From the NCBI GenBank assembly GCA_016794025.1, contig JAEUKX010000025.1:1-50521 (forward strand): DNA of 50,521 bases, in the 5' to 3' direction. The position numbers and the translations under genes are program-made. Shown piece after piece: positions 1 through 9,743 of the stretch (the first letter of the stretch is position 1; the number at the start of each line of letters is the position of its first letter). The DNA comes from Rhodospirillales bacterium (GTDB lineage: Bacteria > Pseudomonadota > Alphaproteobacteria > CACIAM-22H2). The notes beneath the pieces are model-generated. The model had not been told where the DNA came from, did no database searches, and worked only from the letters and a program-made list of their open reading frames with translations.

Positions 1-836
1 TCGGGCTGCGCGAGCGTGGCCACGGCCAGCAGCGGCAGGTTGCGCACGCGCCGGAAAGCGACGATGCGCCGCTTGCCGTCCACGGCGCTCGACGCCACTT
101 CGAACAGCCCCTCGTCGGCCAGCGGATACTGCCGCCAGACCGCGGCATCCGCGGTCGACCGGCCCACGGGAACGGGCAGGTTTGCCGCGCGCGCGAACAG
201 CGTCTTGTCGAGGCGGTGCAGCGCGATCGTGCCGTTCGGTCCCAGGCGCTCGTCCTGCAGCATGCGCTCCACGAAGGCGTAGTCGAGCGTCACGGCAATG
301 ATCCCGTCGAAATCGCCGGCACCGTTCTCCAGCCGCCGCGCCACCGCCACCTGCGGCACGTTCCGCTGGCCGCCGCGGAACGGCAGGGTGAGATAGGCCT
401 CGTGCACGGCGTTCGCCGCGAGATACCGGAACGCCTCGCCGTCGCGCGCGTCATAGGCATGCACGCCCTCGCGCGTCACCGCATGGCCGCGCCCGGTCGA
501 ATCGGCGAGCGCCAGCGAGGCGATCTCCGGGTGGGCGGGGCGCAGGTCGGCCAGCACGCGCGCGAACCGGTTGATCGAATCGGCCCGGCCGATCTGGTCG
601 GCGGCGCGCAGCAGCGCCGTGATGGCAACCTCGAACGTGCGCGCGATGTCGCTTTCGACCTGACTGGCGACACGCCGGGAATCGTCGCGCGCCTTCTCGA
701 AGTCGGCCCTCTGCATCTGGTGCACGTTCGCCGCCACGAACGCCCACAGCACGCCAACCGCGCAGGCCGTAAGTGCCGCGACCAGAAGCGAACCGGTATC
801 CGCCGTAAGGCGGCGGCGCAGCAGGGGATACCGCAA
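1..836 (-). CDS. Membrane sensor protein, N-terminal part (cut by window edge)
   Basis: The frame reads in from a TTG start at 836 and runs off the window with no stop. An in-frame TGA lies just upstream, and no ATG or GTG is available in between, so TTG is the only reasonable start; a G-rich stretch precedes it. The product begins with a short basic segment and one membrane helix (ending around LLVAALTACAVGVLWAFV), then an extracytoplasmic region of over 200 residues that looks like a PDC/Cache-type sensor. It closely resembles the N-terminal half of the complete histidine kinase downstream (936-2654): both share LTACAV..LWAFV, the ARTF..A segment and the ..TIALHRLD / ..TVALHRLD segment. A kinase or other output domain is therefore inferred to lie outside the window. 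The two genes are tandem paralogues on the same strand. Confidence 0.8.
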   Translation of the reverse strand, partial: MRYPLLRRRLTADTGSLLVAALTACAVGVLWAFVAANVHQMQRADFEKARDDSRRVASQVESDIARTFEVAITALLRAADQIGRADSINRFARVLADLRPAHPEIASLALADSTGRGHAVTREGVHAYDARDGEAFRYLAANAVHEAYLTLPFRGGQRNVPQVAVARRLENGAGDFDGIIAVTLDYAFVERMLQDERLGPNGTIALHRLDKTLFARAANLPVPVGRSTADAAVWRQYPLADEGLFEVASSAVDGKRRIVAFRRVRNLPLLAVATLAQP

Positions 837-935
837 ACGAGCCCCCGATCAGCGTGAAGGTTCCAATACGGGATCTATTATTAGATATTATTTACGCAAA
901 TTGGAGGGGGAAATTCCGGCACCCCGGGCGCTGGC
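837..935 (-). promoter_or_regulatory. AT-rich gap between the paralogous sensor genes, with a short palindrome
   Basis: This gap is far more AT-rich than the rest of the window. It holds a small palindrome, ATCTA-TTAT-TAGAT, at 873-886, about 40 bases upstream of the TTG start at 836. That fits a promoter or operator for the sensor gene reading toward the window start, but no clear -35/-10 pair can be fixed. Confidence 0.35.
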
Positions 936-2654
<1,719 letters not shown>

Positions 2655-2757
2655 CGGCAGGCAAGGCTCAGGCAACAGGGTCGATTATCGATAGTGCTCG
2701 CTGCCGGCGGGCCGATCCACCGGAGACGCATTCAGCCTGACGCCATTGTGCGGCGCC

Positions 2758-2964
2758 TCAGCCCGCGTAGGCCTGCCATTCGCCGCACCAGTCGGTATCG
2801 AAGGATGTCGCCGTGGCGCTGTTGACGCGGATGCCCGTCCACACGGGCGTGGGCGGGAAGCGCCGGCACAGGCCGATCACGCCGCCGCTTTCGGTCGGCT
2901 TGGGGTTGGGGGGCGGCATCCAGAAGCGGCAGTTCGAGCAGCGCTGCGTGGTCGAAGTCTTCAT
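2758..2964 (-). CDS. Small four-cysteine protein, probably metal-binding
   Basis: This gene encodes 68 residues with a cysteine pattern of CSNCRFW near the N-terminus, GLCRRFPP in the middle and DWCGEWQA at the end, giving four cysteines suited to zinc or an iron-sulfur cluster. Similar small proteins with a CxxCrfw...CrrfPP...WCGe layout occur widely in alphaproteobacteria without an assigned role. A strong ribosome site (GGGAGG, 8-9 bases before the ATG) supports translation. It is the last gene before the sensor kinase on the same strand and lies downstream of the PAS_5 gene. No function is proposed. Confidence 0.72.
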   Translation of the reverse strand: MKTSTTQRCSNCRFWMPPPNPKPTESGGVIGLCRRFPPTPVWTGIRVNSATATSFDTDWCGEWQAYAG

Positions 2965-3015
2965 GGCGTCCGCCTCCCGCGCCGGCCGGTCTTCGCCGGC
3001 GACGCAAGGATGCTA

Positions 3016-3597
3016 TCACAAAACGACGAAGCCGATGACGTCGATCACGAAGGGCACGTTCTCGATCGCCAGCGCGTCGATCTCGCCCGCCATGGTCGGC
3101 AGCCGCCACAGCAGCAGGGCCAGCACGTGCGTCGCCTCGCCGCTGCCCAGCGGCAGCAGCAGGCGCTCGAAGCTCATCCGCACGCCCGACCGCATGATGC
3201 GGTGGCCGCGCGAATAGAGCGGCACGCGGCGATCGGCCATCGCGTCGTAGCAGTCGAGCGTCACCTTGCGGTACGCCTCGGGCATGATCTCGTCGAGATA
3301 GTGGCCCGTGTAGTTGACGCCGTCGGCCTGCGCCGCGTTCGATCCGTGGACGCGAAAGCGGTACCGGCGCGTGCCGCGCGGTCCGGCATCGATTTCGTAG
3401 AGGATCAGATCGGGCCACCAGATGGCGAGATCCTCGGACAGGAAGTCGCCGCGTGCGGGCATCGGCCGGTCGCCGCGCGCGGCATTCCACCAGTCGAACA
3501 GCGCGCGGGCGCGCGGCGCGGCAATGGCGTCGGGGGCGAAATCGGGCGCGTCGAAGGGCATGTCGGCAGGTCGAGGCACGGTGGATGCGGCGAGCAT
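3016..3597 (-). CDS. PAS domain-containing protein (PAS_5 family)
   Basis: The product is 193 residues with the layout of the alphaproteobacterial PAS_5 family (pfam07310): an early FDWWNAARGDRPMPARGDF segment, a central beta-rich part (YRFRVHGSNAAQADGVNYTG), and an arginine/leucine-rich end (RLLLPLG...LLWRLP). PAS_5 proteins are single-domain, soluble and functionally obscure. The start at 3597 is the first ATG; a second at 3561 (MPFDAPDF) is equally plausible. The gene is divergent from the DUF3095 gene at 3664 across 66 bases, so both promoters must lie in that short gap. The family call is by recall of its conserved W-W and P-x-R-x-D pattern. Confidence 0.72.
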   Translation of the reverse strand: MLAASTVPRPADMPFDAPDFAPDAIAAPRARALFDWWNAARGDRPMPARGDFLSEDLAIWWPDLILYEIDAGPRGTRRYRFRVHGSNAAQADGVNYTGHYLDEIMPEAYRKVTLDCYDAMADRRVPLYSRGHRIMRSGVRMSFERLLLPLGSGEATHVLALLLWRLPTMAGEIDALAIENVPFVIDVIGFVVL

Positions 3598-3663
3598 GAC
3601 GCCAACTCGTTAATAAAATCGTAGGATCGCCGCGGTGCCGGCGTGCGCTAGGATCGGGCCCGC

Positions 3664-4815
3664 ATGGACCTTCCCAGCATTTCCGATTTCGCGGCCCACG
3701 GCGTCGATCCCGGCCATTACGCGCGCCTTGGCGACGACTGGGCGCTTGCCGTGGCCGACGTGGTGGGCAGCACGAAGCTTGCCGCCGCCGGGCGCGACCG
3801 CGACGTGAATTTCGTCGCCGGCGGGGCGGTCGCCGTCCTCTCGCAGGCCGTCCGCCGGCCCGGCGAACCGGTCGCCTGCCAGTTCGGCGGCGACGGCGCC
3901 ATTGCCGCCGTGCCGCCCGCACGGCTCGCCGAGACGCGCGCCGCGTTGGCTGCGCTGGCGCACTGGGCGAAGGCGGAATACGCCATCGACCTGCGCGTAG
4001 GCCTCGTGCCTGTGGCGGCCCTGCGCGCGGCGGGGCTCGACGTCTTCGCGGCCCTCCAGGATTTCGGCAACGACAACGCGTTCGGGCTTTTCCTCGGCGA
4101 CGGCGTGAGCGCGGCCGATGCCTGGGTCAAGGCCGACGCGAAGTGGCACGTGCCGGCGGCCGAGGGGCCGCTGCCCGGTCTCGAGGGGCTTTCGTGCCGC
4201 TGGCGTCCGGTGCCGCCGGTGCGCGGCACGGTCCTTTGCGCCATCGTCGATCCGGTCGCGGGCGGTGCGGCCGGCCTTGCCACGCTCGCGCGCGTGATGG
4301 GCGAGATCGAGAAGATCGTGCCGGTCGGGGCCGCGGCGCCGCTGGGCAACGGCGACCGGCTCGAGCCCAAGGGCGTGCCGGCCTGGCATTCGCTGTGGCT
4401 CGAGGCCAAGGCCCAGCCGCGCGGCCGCCGGGTGCTGCGCGTGGCCACGGCCATCGCCGGCTCGGCGCTCATCGCGATTGCCCACCTGCTCGGCGGGCGG
4501 CTTGGCGCCATCGATGTTTCGACCTACCGGCGCGGCATGGCCGAGCGATCCGACTACCGCAAGGCTGCAGGCGGCCCGCGTCTCGTGCTCGACGTCTCGC
4601 CGGCCGAGGCCGACGCCATCGAGGCGCTGCTCGCGCGCGAGGAGGCGGCGGGCGCGATCCGCTTCGGCACGGCGCGCGCGGATTCGACGACCATCACCTG
4701 CCTTGTCGGCGACTTCATGGCCGACCGGCACGTGCATTTCGTCGACGGTGCGGGCCTCGGCTTCTGGCGCGCGGCCGAGGTGCTGAAGGCGAAACTGCGG
4801 AAAGACGCCGCCTAG
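3664..4815 (+). CDS. DUF3095 family protein (adenylyl-cyclase-like)
   Basis: The product is 383 residues, the usual size of DUF3095 proteins, which are related to class III nucleotide cyclases. The signature N-terminal block is visible: [20 protein letters not shown] (about residues 23-42), then a VNFVAGGAV segment and the FGGDGA motif near residue 78. The acidic residues in ADVVGST and FGGDGA sit where cyclases bind metal. The C-terminal half carries a [13 protein letters not shown] block and ends in an amphipathic segment. There is no membrane helix or signal peptide, so it should be cytoplasmic. Its stop overlaps the stop of the convergent SDR gene by four bases. Whether the protein makes a cyclic nucleotide is unknown. 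Confidence 0.75.
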   Translation: MDLPSISDFAAHGVDPGHYARLGDDWALAVADVVGSTKLAAAGRDRDVNFVAGGAVAVLSQAVRRPGEPVACQFGGDGAIAAVPPARLAETRAALAALAHWAKAEYAIDLRVGLVPVAALRAAGLDVFAALQDFGNDNAFGLFLGDGVSAADAWVKADAKWHVPAAEGPLPGLEGLSCRWRPVPPVRGTVLCAIVDPVAGGAAGLATLARVMGEIEKIVPVGAAAPLGNGDRLEPKGVPAWHSLWLEAKAQPRGRRVLRVATAIAGSALIAIAHLLGGRLGAIDVSTYRRGMAERSDYRKAAGGPRLVLDVSPAEADAIEALLAREEAAGAIRFGTARADSTTITCLVGDFMADRHVHFVDGAGLGFWRAAEVLKAKLRKDAA

Positions 4816-5564
4816 CCGCGGCCGATGAACGGCATCTTCGTCGCCATCACGGTGACGAACTGGATGTTCGCATCGAGCGGCAGCGAGGCCATCATCGCGA
4901 CCGTCTTGCCGACATTGCCCGCGTCCATCGTGGGTTCGACGGCCATCGTGCCGTTGGCCTGCGGCACGCCCTTGGCCATGCGCGCGGTCATCTCGGTCGA
5001 GGCGTTGCCGATGTCGACCTGGCCGCAGGCGATGTCGTACTTGCGCCCGTCGAGCGAGGCCGAGCGCGTGAGGCCGGTGACCGCGTGCTTGGTCGCCGTG
5101 TAGGCGACCGAGCCGGGCCGCGGCACGTGGGCGGAAATCGAGCCGTTGTTGACGATGCGCCCGCCCATCGGCTTCTGGTCCTTCATCATCCGGAAGGCCG
5201 CGCGCGTGCAGTAGAACATCCCGTTCAGGTTCACGTCGACGATCGAGCGCCACTGTTCGGGCGTCACGTCCTCGATCGAGGTGGCCGGCAGGCCCGCGCC
5301 CGCGTTGTTGAAAAGGAAGTCGAGCCGGCCGAATTTCTCCTTCACCTTCGCGAACAGCGCGTCCACGGCCTTGTCGTCGGTCACGTCGGCGGGCGCCACG
5401 AGCGGGGAATTCGCCAGCATCTTCGCCGTCGCCTCGAGCGCGTCGGCGCGTCGGCCGACGAGCACGACGCTGAACCCGTCGGCGTCCAGCGCCTTGGCGA
5501 CCGCGCGTCCCACGCCCGAACCCGCGCCCGTCACAAGCGCGATCTTTCCACTGGCCGAACCCAT
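4812..5564 (-). CDS. SDR family NAD(P)-dependent oxidoreductase
   Basis: A classical short-chain dehydrogenase of 250 residues. The dinucleotide-binding motif TGAGSGVG lies near residue 13, the NNAG motif near 90, and the catalytic Ser and YxxxK pair are visible (NNGSIS and [12 protein letters not shown]). The ATG at 5564 has a strong ribosome site (GGAGG, 9 bases upstream). The substrate cannot be read from sequence; annotations such as 3-oxoacyl-ACP reductase-like would be guesses. It converges on the DUF3095 gene with a four-base overlap of stop codons. Confidence 0.9.
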   Translation of the reverse strand: MGSASGKIALVTGAGSGVGRAVAKALDADGFSVVLVGRRADALEATAKMLANSPLVAPADVTDDKAVDALFAKVKEKFGRLDFLFNNAGAGLPATSIEDVTPEQWRSIVDVNLNGMFYCTRAAFRMMKDQKPMGGRIVNNGSISAHVPRPGSVAYTATKHAVTGLTRSASLDGRKYDIACGQVDIGNASTEMTARMAKGVPQANGTMAVEPTMDAGNVGKTVAMMASLPLDANIQFVTVMATKMPFIGRG

Positions 5565-5603
5565 GCCGACGTTCCTCCGTTGATGTTCGTTTTCGTCCGG
5601 ATA

Positions 5604-6113
5604 CTAGCGCGCGTCGTCCGCGCGCGTGAAGTCGAGACGGACCGTCGCGACGTTCGAGCCCCATTCCTCGACCAGCGCTTCCTGCCGCTCGGACAGGCGG
5701 CGCTGCTCGCGCTCCTCCTCCACGCGCACGATGCGCCGGAGGATGTAGGGGATGATGTTGTAGACCGCGAAACCGACGATCGCGCCCAGATAGGGATAGA
5801 AATAGGCCGTGCCCCATGTCAGCGGGCTGGTGCGCAGCGTGCCGCCCAGCGCCAGCAGCGCGAAGGGCAGCGAGCCCGCGAAATTCATCGCCCCCACGCA
5901 CAGCGTGCCGCGGCGTTCCGGATCGTCGTCGATCAGCGCCATGGCCAGCGTCGGCAGGCCCGCGAGCGCCACGTAGATCGCGATGGCCGGCCACATGACG
6001 AGCAGCATCAGCGCCATGACGGCGGCCAGCAGCCAGGCCGCGGGCGCCACCTTCTTGACCCAGCCGCGGGAGCGCTGCTGCGCGCGCTCGATCATCTTGT
6101 TCTGGCGCGCCAT
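5604..6113 (-). CDS. Multi-pass membrane protein coupled to the upstream pseudokinase gene
   Basis: The product is 169 residues. A basic N-terminus (MARQNKMIERAQQRSRGWVKK) leads into hydrophobic segments at about residues 26-60, 72-95 and 100-120, then a charged, probably coiled-coil tail (RRIVRVEEEREQRRLSERQE). The start ATG at 6113 overlaps the TGA of the pseudokinase gene (ATGA), so translational coupling is likely. I do not recognise the family. The pairing suggests that the two products act together at the inner membrane: the kinase-like protein ends in a single C-terminal helix, and this protein supplies several more plus a cytoplasmic tail. Confidence 0.78.
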   Translation of the reverse strand: MARQNKMIERAQQRSRGWVKKVAPAAWLLAAVMALMLLVMWPAIAIYVALAGLPTLAMALIDDDPERRGTLCVGAMNFAGSLPFALLALGGTLRTSPLTWGTAYFYPYLGAIVGFAVYNIIPYILRRIVRVEEEREQRRLSERQEALVEEWGSNVATVRLDFTRADDAR

Positions 6114-8134
6114 CACAGATACGCCGCCAGCACGCCGAAGAACGTCGCCAGCGCCAGCGAGCCGGCCGCGAGCGTCGCGGTCTCGCGCCCGCGATAGGTC
6201 GCCTGCCGGCTGCGGTCGAGCACCACGAGATCGGCCTTGGAAAGCCGCTCGGTCGCCGCGGCGTATTCGGTCTTCGCGGAATCGAAGCCCTTCTTGTCGG
6301 CCTCCAGCGCCAAGCGGTCGTCGACGATGCCGAGCAGCCCCTGCAGGTCGCCCTGGCCCACGGCCGCCTCGCTCTTGCGCGCGATCAGCTCCTTGGTCGA
6401 GATGCGCTGGAACTGCTCGACCGTCGGGCGCACGAGGACCGCGCACTGCGCGGCGAGATTGGGCAGCGCGCCCACCAGATAGGTCTCCTGCAGGTGGGCG
6501 AGCAGCTTGAGCGAGGCCATGCGCGCCTCCTCGTCGGCCGAGCCGCCCATCAGGCCCTTGAGCGCGCTTTCGTCGGCCGCACCGCGCGCGGCGAGGAACG
6601 CCGCGATGTGCCGGTCGAAGCCCTTCTGGTCGCCGTCGGCGATCGCCGCGTCGATGGCCGGCAGCATTTCGCCCGGCGATTCAACCCACTGGTCGATCGA
6701 CAGCGGCGACAGGCACGGCAGGCGCTGGTCGAGCTCGTAGAGGCAGCGTTCGAGGCCCGAGCCGGGGATCGGTTCCATGACCCAGCGCGAAAGCCGCTCG
6801 TAGACGGTGAGCCGCCGCGCCTGGCGACCGGCACCCTGCGCGCCCTGCTGGGTGCTGACCCATTCGAGGTGGATGCCCGAGCGGAAAAGCGAATCGAAGG
6901 CCGGCAGCGTGTCGCGCGCGCTGAGATAGGCGCGCGCCAGCGCGCTCGCCACGCCGTCGGGCCGCACCGAGATGCCGGAGATGTGGATGGGCCCCGTGGG
7001 ATCGAGCGCCATGCAAACGCGCGCCACCAGTGCGGGATCGCCGTCGCGCCCGGCCGGGTTCTCGGGCTGCGACATCGCCTGCACCTTCTTGGCGGCGATG
7101 TCGTCGGGCAGGGCGCGGCGCGCCCAGTCGGCCAGAACGCCCGTGCGGATCGCGGCGGTCGCCTGCGGCGGGTTCTTGGCGATCGCCAGCGCGATCTCGC
7201 GCCCCGTGCGGTAGAGCTTGCCCTCGAACAGGAACGGCTCGCGCGCCTTGGCAAGGCTCGTCATGCGCGGCAGGGCGGGCCTTCCGCCGTCGAGCCACTT
7301 GGCGAGCGTGGGCAGCGTCCAGCGTTCGGCCGGGTCGTCGGCAAGCGCCCCGCGGAAGAAATCGTAGAGGTCGGTCGGCGGGTTGTACTTGCCGGCCAGC
7401 GCGTCCCAGTTGCCCACCTCGATGCGGCGCTGGATCACGGCCGGATCGTCGGCCTCGGCCATCGGCCAGCGTCCCATCGCAAGCGCCAGCGCCGTGGCGC
7501 CCAGCGAATAGACGTCGTCGATCGCCGTGCCCGGCCCGCGGCCGTAGGGATCGCAGATCGCAAGCTCGAGCGGCTCGAACTGCGCGGGCTGGCGCGCGCC
7601 CGGCGGGCCCGCCGTGCAGGGGCCGAGGATCAGTTTCGACTGGCCGAAATCGTACCAGTAGACATTGTCGGGGCGGATGGCGCGGTGCGCCACGCCGCGG
7701 CGCACATATTCGGCCAGCAGCGAGGCGGCGGGCGCAATGAAGCTGCGCACGAGCACGCGCGGGTCGACGGGCTGCATGGAGGCGTTGCGGCGGAGCACGG
7801 CGGCCCCCGCCGGCGTCTCGTAGACCATCGCGTAGCGGCGCGTGCCGTCGGGCCAGTCGACCGGACCGTGGTCGAGCAGCTTGGCGCCGCCGGCCTGGGT
7901 CAGCCCCTTGAGCTGGGTGCAGGCCGAAATGCGCGGCAGCTGTTCGGGCCGCGCGATGAGGGCGGTCATCGCCGTGTCGGGCTGGGTCTGGTCGACGGCG
8001 ACGAACGCCTCGGCCGCGGGCGAGGCCATGTCCATGACGGTCTGGCCCGGGCGGATCTTGAACCGCTCGCCCAGCATGACGTCGCGCGAGGAAGTGGGTG
8101 CGCGCGGCGTTGCGTTGTCCCCGCCTTCGGCCAT
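6113..8134 (-). CDS. Tail-anchored protein kinase-like protein (predicted pseudokinase)
   Basis: The product is 673 residues. Residues of about 20-225 follow the eukaryotic-type Ser/Thr kinase fold: LLDHG...RYAMVYETPAG matches the end of the N lobe and hinge, VAHRAIRPDNVYW (148-160) is the catalytic loop, and DDVYSLGATALALAMGRWP (206-) is subdomain IX. Key residues are missing: the catalytic-loop Asp is Ala (HRA, residue 152), the VAIK lysine region reads TALIARPE, no glycine loop is visible, and the DFG position reads ILGP. The literal DFG at 162-164 sits too close to the loop to be the true motif. The remaining 400 residues are mostly helical, and residues of about 650-673 form a hydrophobic tail anchor. 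It is followed by a coupled membrane-protein gene. A scaffold or allosteric role is inferred, not shown. Confidence 0.82.
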   Translation of the reverse strand: MAEGGDNATPRAPTSSRDVMLGERFKIRPGQTVMDMASPAAEAFVAVDQTQPDTAMTALIARPEQLPRISACTQLKGLTQAGGAKLLDHGPVDWPDGTRRYAMVYETPAGAAVLRRNASMQPVDPRVLVRSFIAPAASLLAEYVRRGVAHRAIRPDNVYWYDFGQSKLILGPCTAGPPGARQPAQFEPLELAICDPYGRGPGTAIDDVYSLGATALALAMGRWPMAEADDPAVIQRRIEVGNWDALAGKYNPPTDLYDFFRGALADDPAERWTLPTLAKWLDGGRPALPRMTSLAKAREPFLFEGKLYRTGREIALAIAKNPPQATAAIRTGVLADWARRALPDDIAAKKVQAMSQPENPAGRDGDPALVARVCMALDPTGPIHISGISVRPDGVASALARAYLSARDTLPAFDSLFRSGIHLEWVSTQQGAQGAGRQARRLTVYERLSRWVMEPIPGSGLERCLYELDQRLPCLSPLSIDQWVESPGEMLPAIDAAIADGDQKGFDRHIAAFLAARGAADESALKGLMGGSADEEARMASLKLLAHLQETYLVGALPNLAAQCAVLVRPTVEQFQRISTKELIARKSEAAVGQGDLQGLLGIVDDRLALEADKKGFDSAKTEYAAATERLSKADLVVLDRSRQATYRGRETATLAAGSLALATFFGVLAAYL

Positions 8135-8259
8135 CGATCCTTCCGTCCAGATTGCCGCCCGCCTCGCGCGGCCGCGACACTTTGCGCCCGCGCGGCCCGC
8201 TTGTCAGGCCAAATCGGGCGCGATTCTACCCCAAAATCCGGCGGCGCGCGCAGTCGATG

Positions 8260-8823
8260 TCAGGACGCCGCGGCGGCTTCCGTCTCGCCCGTTTCGCCGC
8301 CTTCGCCCCCGGTCATCGACAGGTCGAGCAGGGCGGGCGCGCGCTCGATGATCTCGCGCAGGATCTTCTCGGCAAGCTCGACGTCGTGCGCGGTCTCGGC
8401 GTGCAGGCCGGTGGAGTAGGGCGGCGCCGAAAGCGCGTTCTTGAGCGTGTAGATCGCCTTCAGCTCGCGCAGGAACACGTCCTTGGCGCCCAGCGGCAGC
8501 TCCTTGGCCGAGGCGACGAGCCCCATGAGCTCGATCGACGTCTTGAGGTGGCGCGCCATCTGGCCGACGCGCGCGGAATGGAATCGCGCCTCGAGCGCCA
8601 CGCGCTCGTCCCCCTCGGGCACCTTCTTGATCCGGTATTCGATGAGGATGCAGAAGCTGTCGAAGTCGCTGATCGCGTCGGCGAAGCGCTTGTACGCCGA
8701 GAAGGTGGAACGGGAGACGTCGGTCTTCGCGCCGGCGACGAGTTCGGCGATGACTTCGGTCTTCTCGTCGAGCGCATCGAGAAAGCGGCGCGCCTCGTCA
8801 GCGGGGTTGACAGTTCTGGCCAT
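8260..8823 (-). CDS. Hypothetical helical protein upstream of the pseudokinase gene
   Basis: The product is 187 residues, almost entirely predicted helix from its composition, with a low-complexity Gly/Glu/Ala tail (GGEGGETGETEAAAAS). There is no signal peptide, membrane segment or recognisable motif. I chose the ATG at 8823 (MARTVNPADEARR). An in-frame ATG at 8898 would add 25 residues but would start on the same CATG as the divergent alaX-type gene. The gene lies 125 bases upstream of the pseudokinase gene on the same strand, so it may belong to the same functional group. That gap contains a TAGAAT hexamer (complement of 8223-8228) that could serve a separate promoter. No function is proposed. 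Confidence 0.72.
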   Translation of the reverse strand: MARTVNPADEARRFLDALDEKTEVIAELVAGAKTDVSRSTFSAYKRFADAISDFDSFCILIEYRIKKVPEGDERVALEARFHSARVGQMARHLKTSIELMGLVASAKELPLGAKDVFLRELKAIYTLKNALSAPPYSTGLHAETAHDVELAEKILREIIERAPALLDLSMTGGEGGETGETEAAAAS

Positions 8824-8896
8824 GAGAAACGACTCTCGCCATTCCCCGACGCCCGTCAAGACATTCCGGGCCTCGGTTTCGAGGGAGCGAGGGCGC

Positions 8897-9598
8897 ATGA
8901 CTGAAGAGCTTTTCCGCGAAGACGGCTACCTGAAGACGGCCGAGGCCGTCGTGCGCGCCGCGCGGCCGGAGGGCGTCGTCCTCGACCGCACGGTATTCTA
9001 CCCGTCGGGCGGCGGGCAGCCGGGCGACACGGGCTTCCTCGTGCGGGCCTCGGGCGCGCGCATGGCGGTGGCCGATACGCGCAAGGGCCCGGACGGCATC
9101 CTGCACGTGCCCGCACCCGGCGAGGAACTTCCCGCCGAGGGCGAGAAGGTGACTCTCGAGATCGACTGGGCGCGGCGCCACCGCCACATGCGCATGCACA
9201 CGGCGCTCCATCTTCTCTGCGCGGTCATTCCGGCCGGCGTCACCGGCGGGCAGGTGGGGGCGGAGCGTTCGCGCCTCGATTTCGATCCCGGCGAGGTCGT
9301 GTTCGACAAGGCGCATATCGAGGCCGAACTCAACCGGCTGGTCGCCGAGGACCACAAGGTGGCGCCGCGCTGGGTCGACGAGAGCGAACTCGACGCCAAG
9401 CCCGATCTCGTGCGCACGATGTCGGTCAAGCCGCCGCGCGGCACGGGCCGGCTGCGCCTGCTCGAGATCGACGGCGTCGATCTTCAGCCCTGCGGCGGCA
9501 CGCATGTCGCGCACACGGGCGAGATCGGCCGGCTCGTCGTCGAGAAGATCGAGAGCAAGGGCAAGCGCAACCGCCGCGTCGTCGTGGCGCTCGCCTGA
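8897..9598 (+). CDS. alaX: Alanyl-tRNA editing protein, AlaX type
   Basis: A free-standing editing domain of 233 residues related to the C-terminal part of AlaRS and ThrRS. It should deacylate Ser-tRNA(Ala) or Gly-tRNA(Ala), protecting translation from mischarging. The zinc-binding HxxxH is seen as HTALH (His101, His105), and the second half of the site as CGGTH (Cys199, His203). The GGQPGDTG segment near residue 39 is the usual N-terminal landmark. The aminoacylation core is absent, as expected for AlaX. The ATG at 8897 is preceded by GAGGGAGCGAGGG. Convincing in-frame coding sequence begins only here, although the frame stays open further upstream. Confidence 0.92.
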   Translation: MTEELFREDGYLKTAEAVVRAARPEGVVLDRTVFYPSGGGQPGDTGFLVRASGARMAVADTRKGPDGILHVPAPGEELPAEGEKVTLEIDWARRHRHMRMHTALHLLCAVIPAGVTGGQVGAERSRLDFDPGEVVFDKAHIEAELNRLVAEDHKVAPRWVDESELDAKPDLVRTMSVKPPRGTGRLRLLEIDGVDLQPCGGTHVAHTGEIGRLVVEKIESKGKRNRRVVVALA

Positions 9599-9631
9599 GT
9601 GCGCGTCATCGCCCTGCAATATCCGGGATGC

Positions 9632-9648
9632 AATACTCAGGTAGTATT
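9632..9648. promoter_or_regulatory. Operator-like inverted repeat upstream of the polyamine-type importer
   Basis: A perfect palindrome AATACT-CAGGT-AGTATT lies 96 bases before the binding-protein gene, in a gap of 145 bases. Its size and position fit a dimeric regulator site, but no regulator gene is next to it and I cannot name the factor. Confidence 0.4.
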
Positions 9649-9743
9649 CCGGCTTTCCGGGTGATCCGCCGGGCCGGGAGTGCTAGCCTTGCGCGCGTTG
9701 AAATCCGGATGATCGAAAGCCGGAACCGAACGGGAGATATCGC

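Noticed and set aside
7640..7656. Literal DFG (residues 162-164) in the pseudokinase as evidence for an active kinase
   Set aside because: It lies only a few residues after the catalytic-loop Asn. The true DFG position, about ten residues later, reads ILGP, and the HRD Asp is also lost.
6494..8419. Plus-strand open frame of 641 codons over the pseudokinase gene
   Set aside because: Its composition is that of a codon-bias shadow, and it crosses the well-supported ATG and stop of the minus-strand genes.
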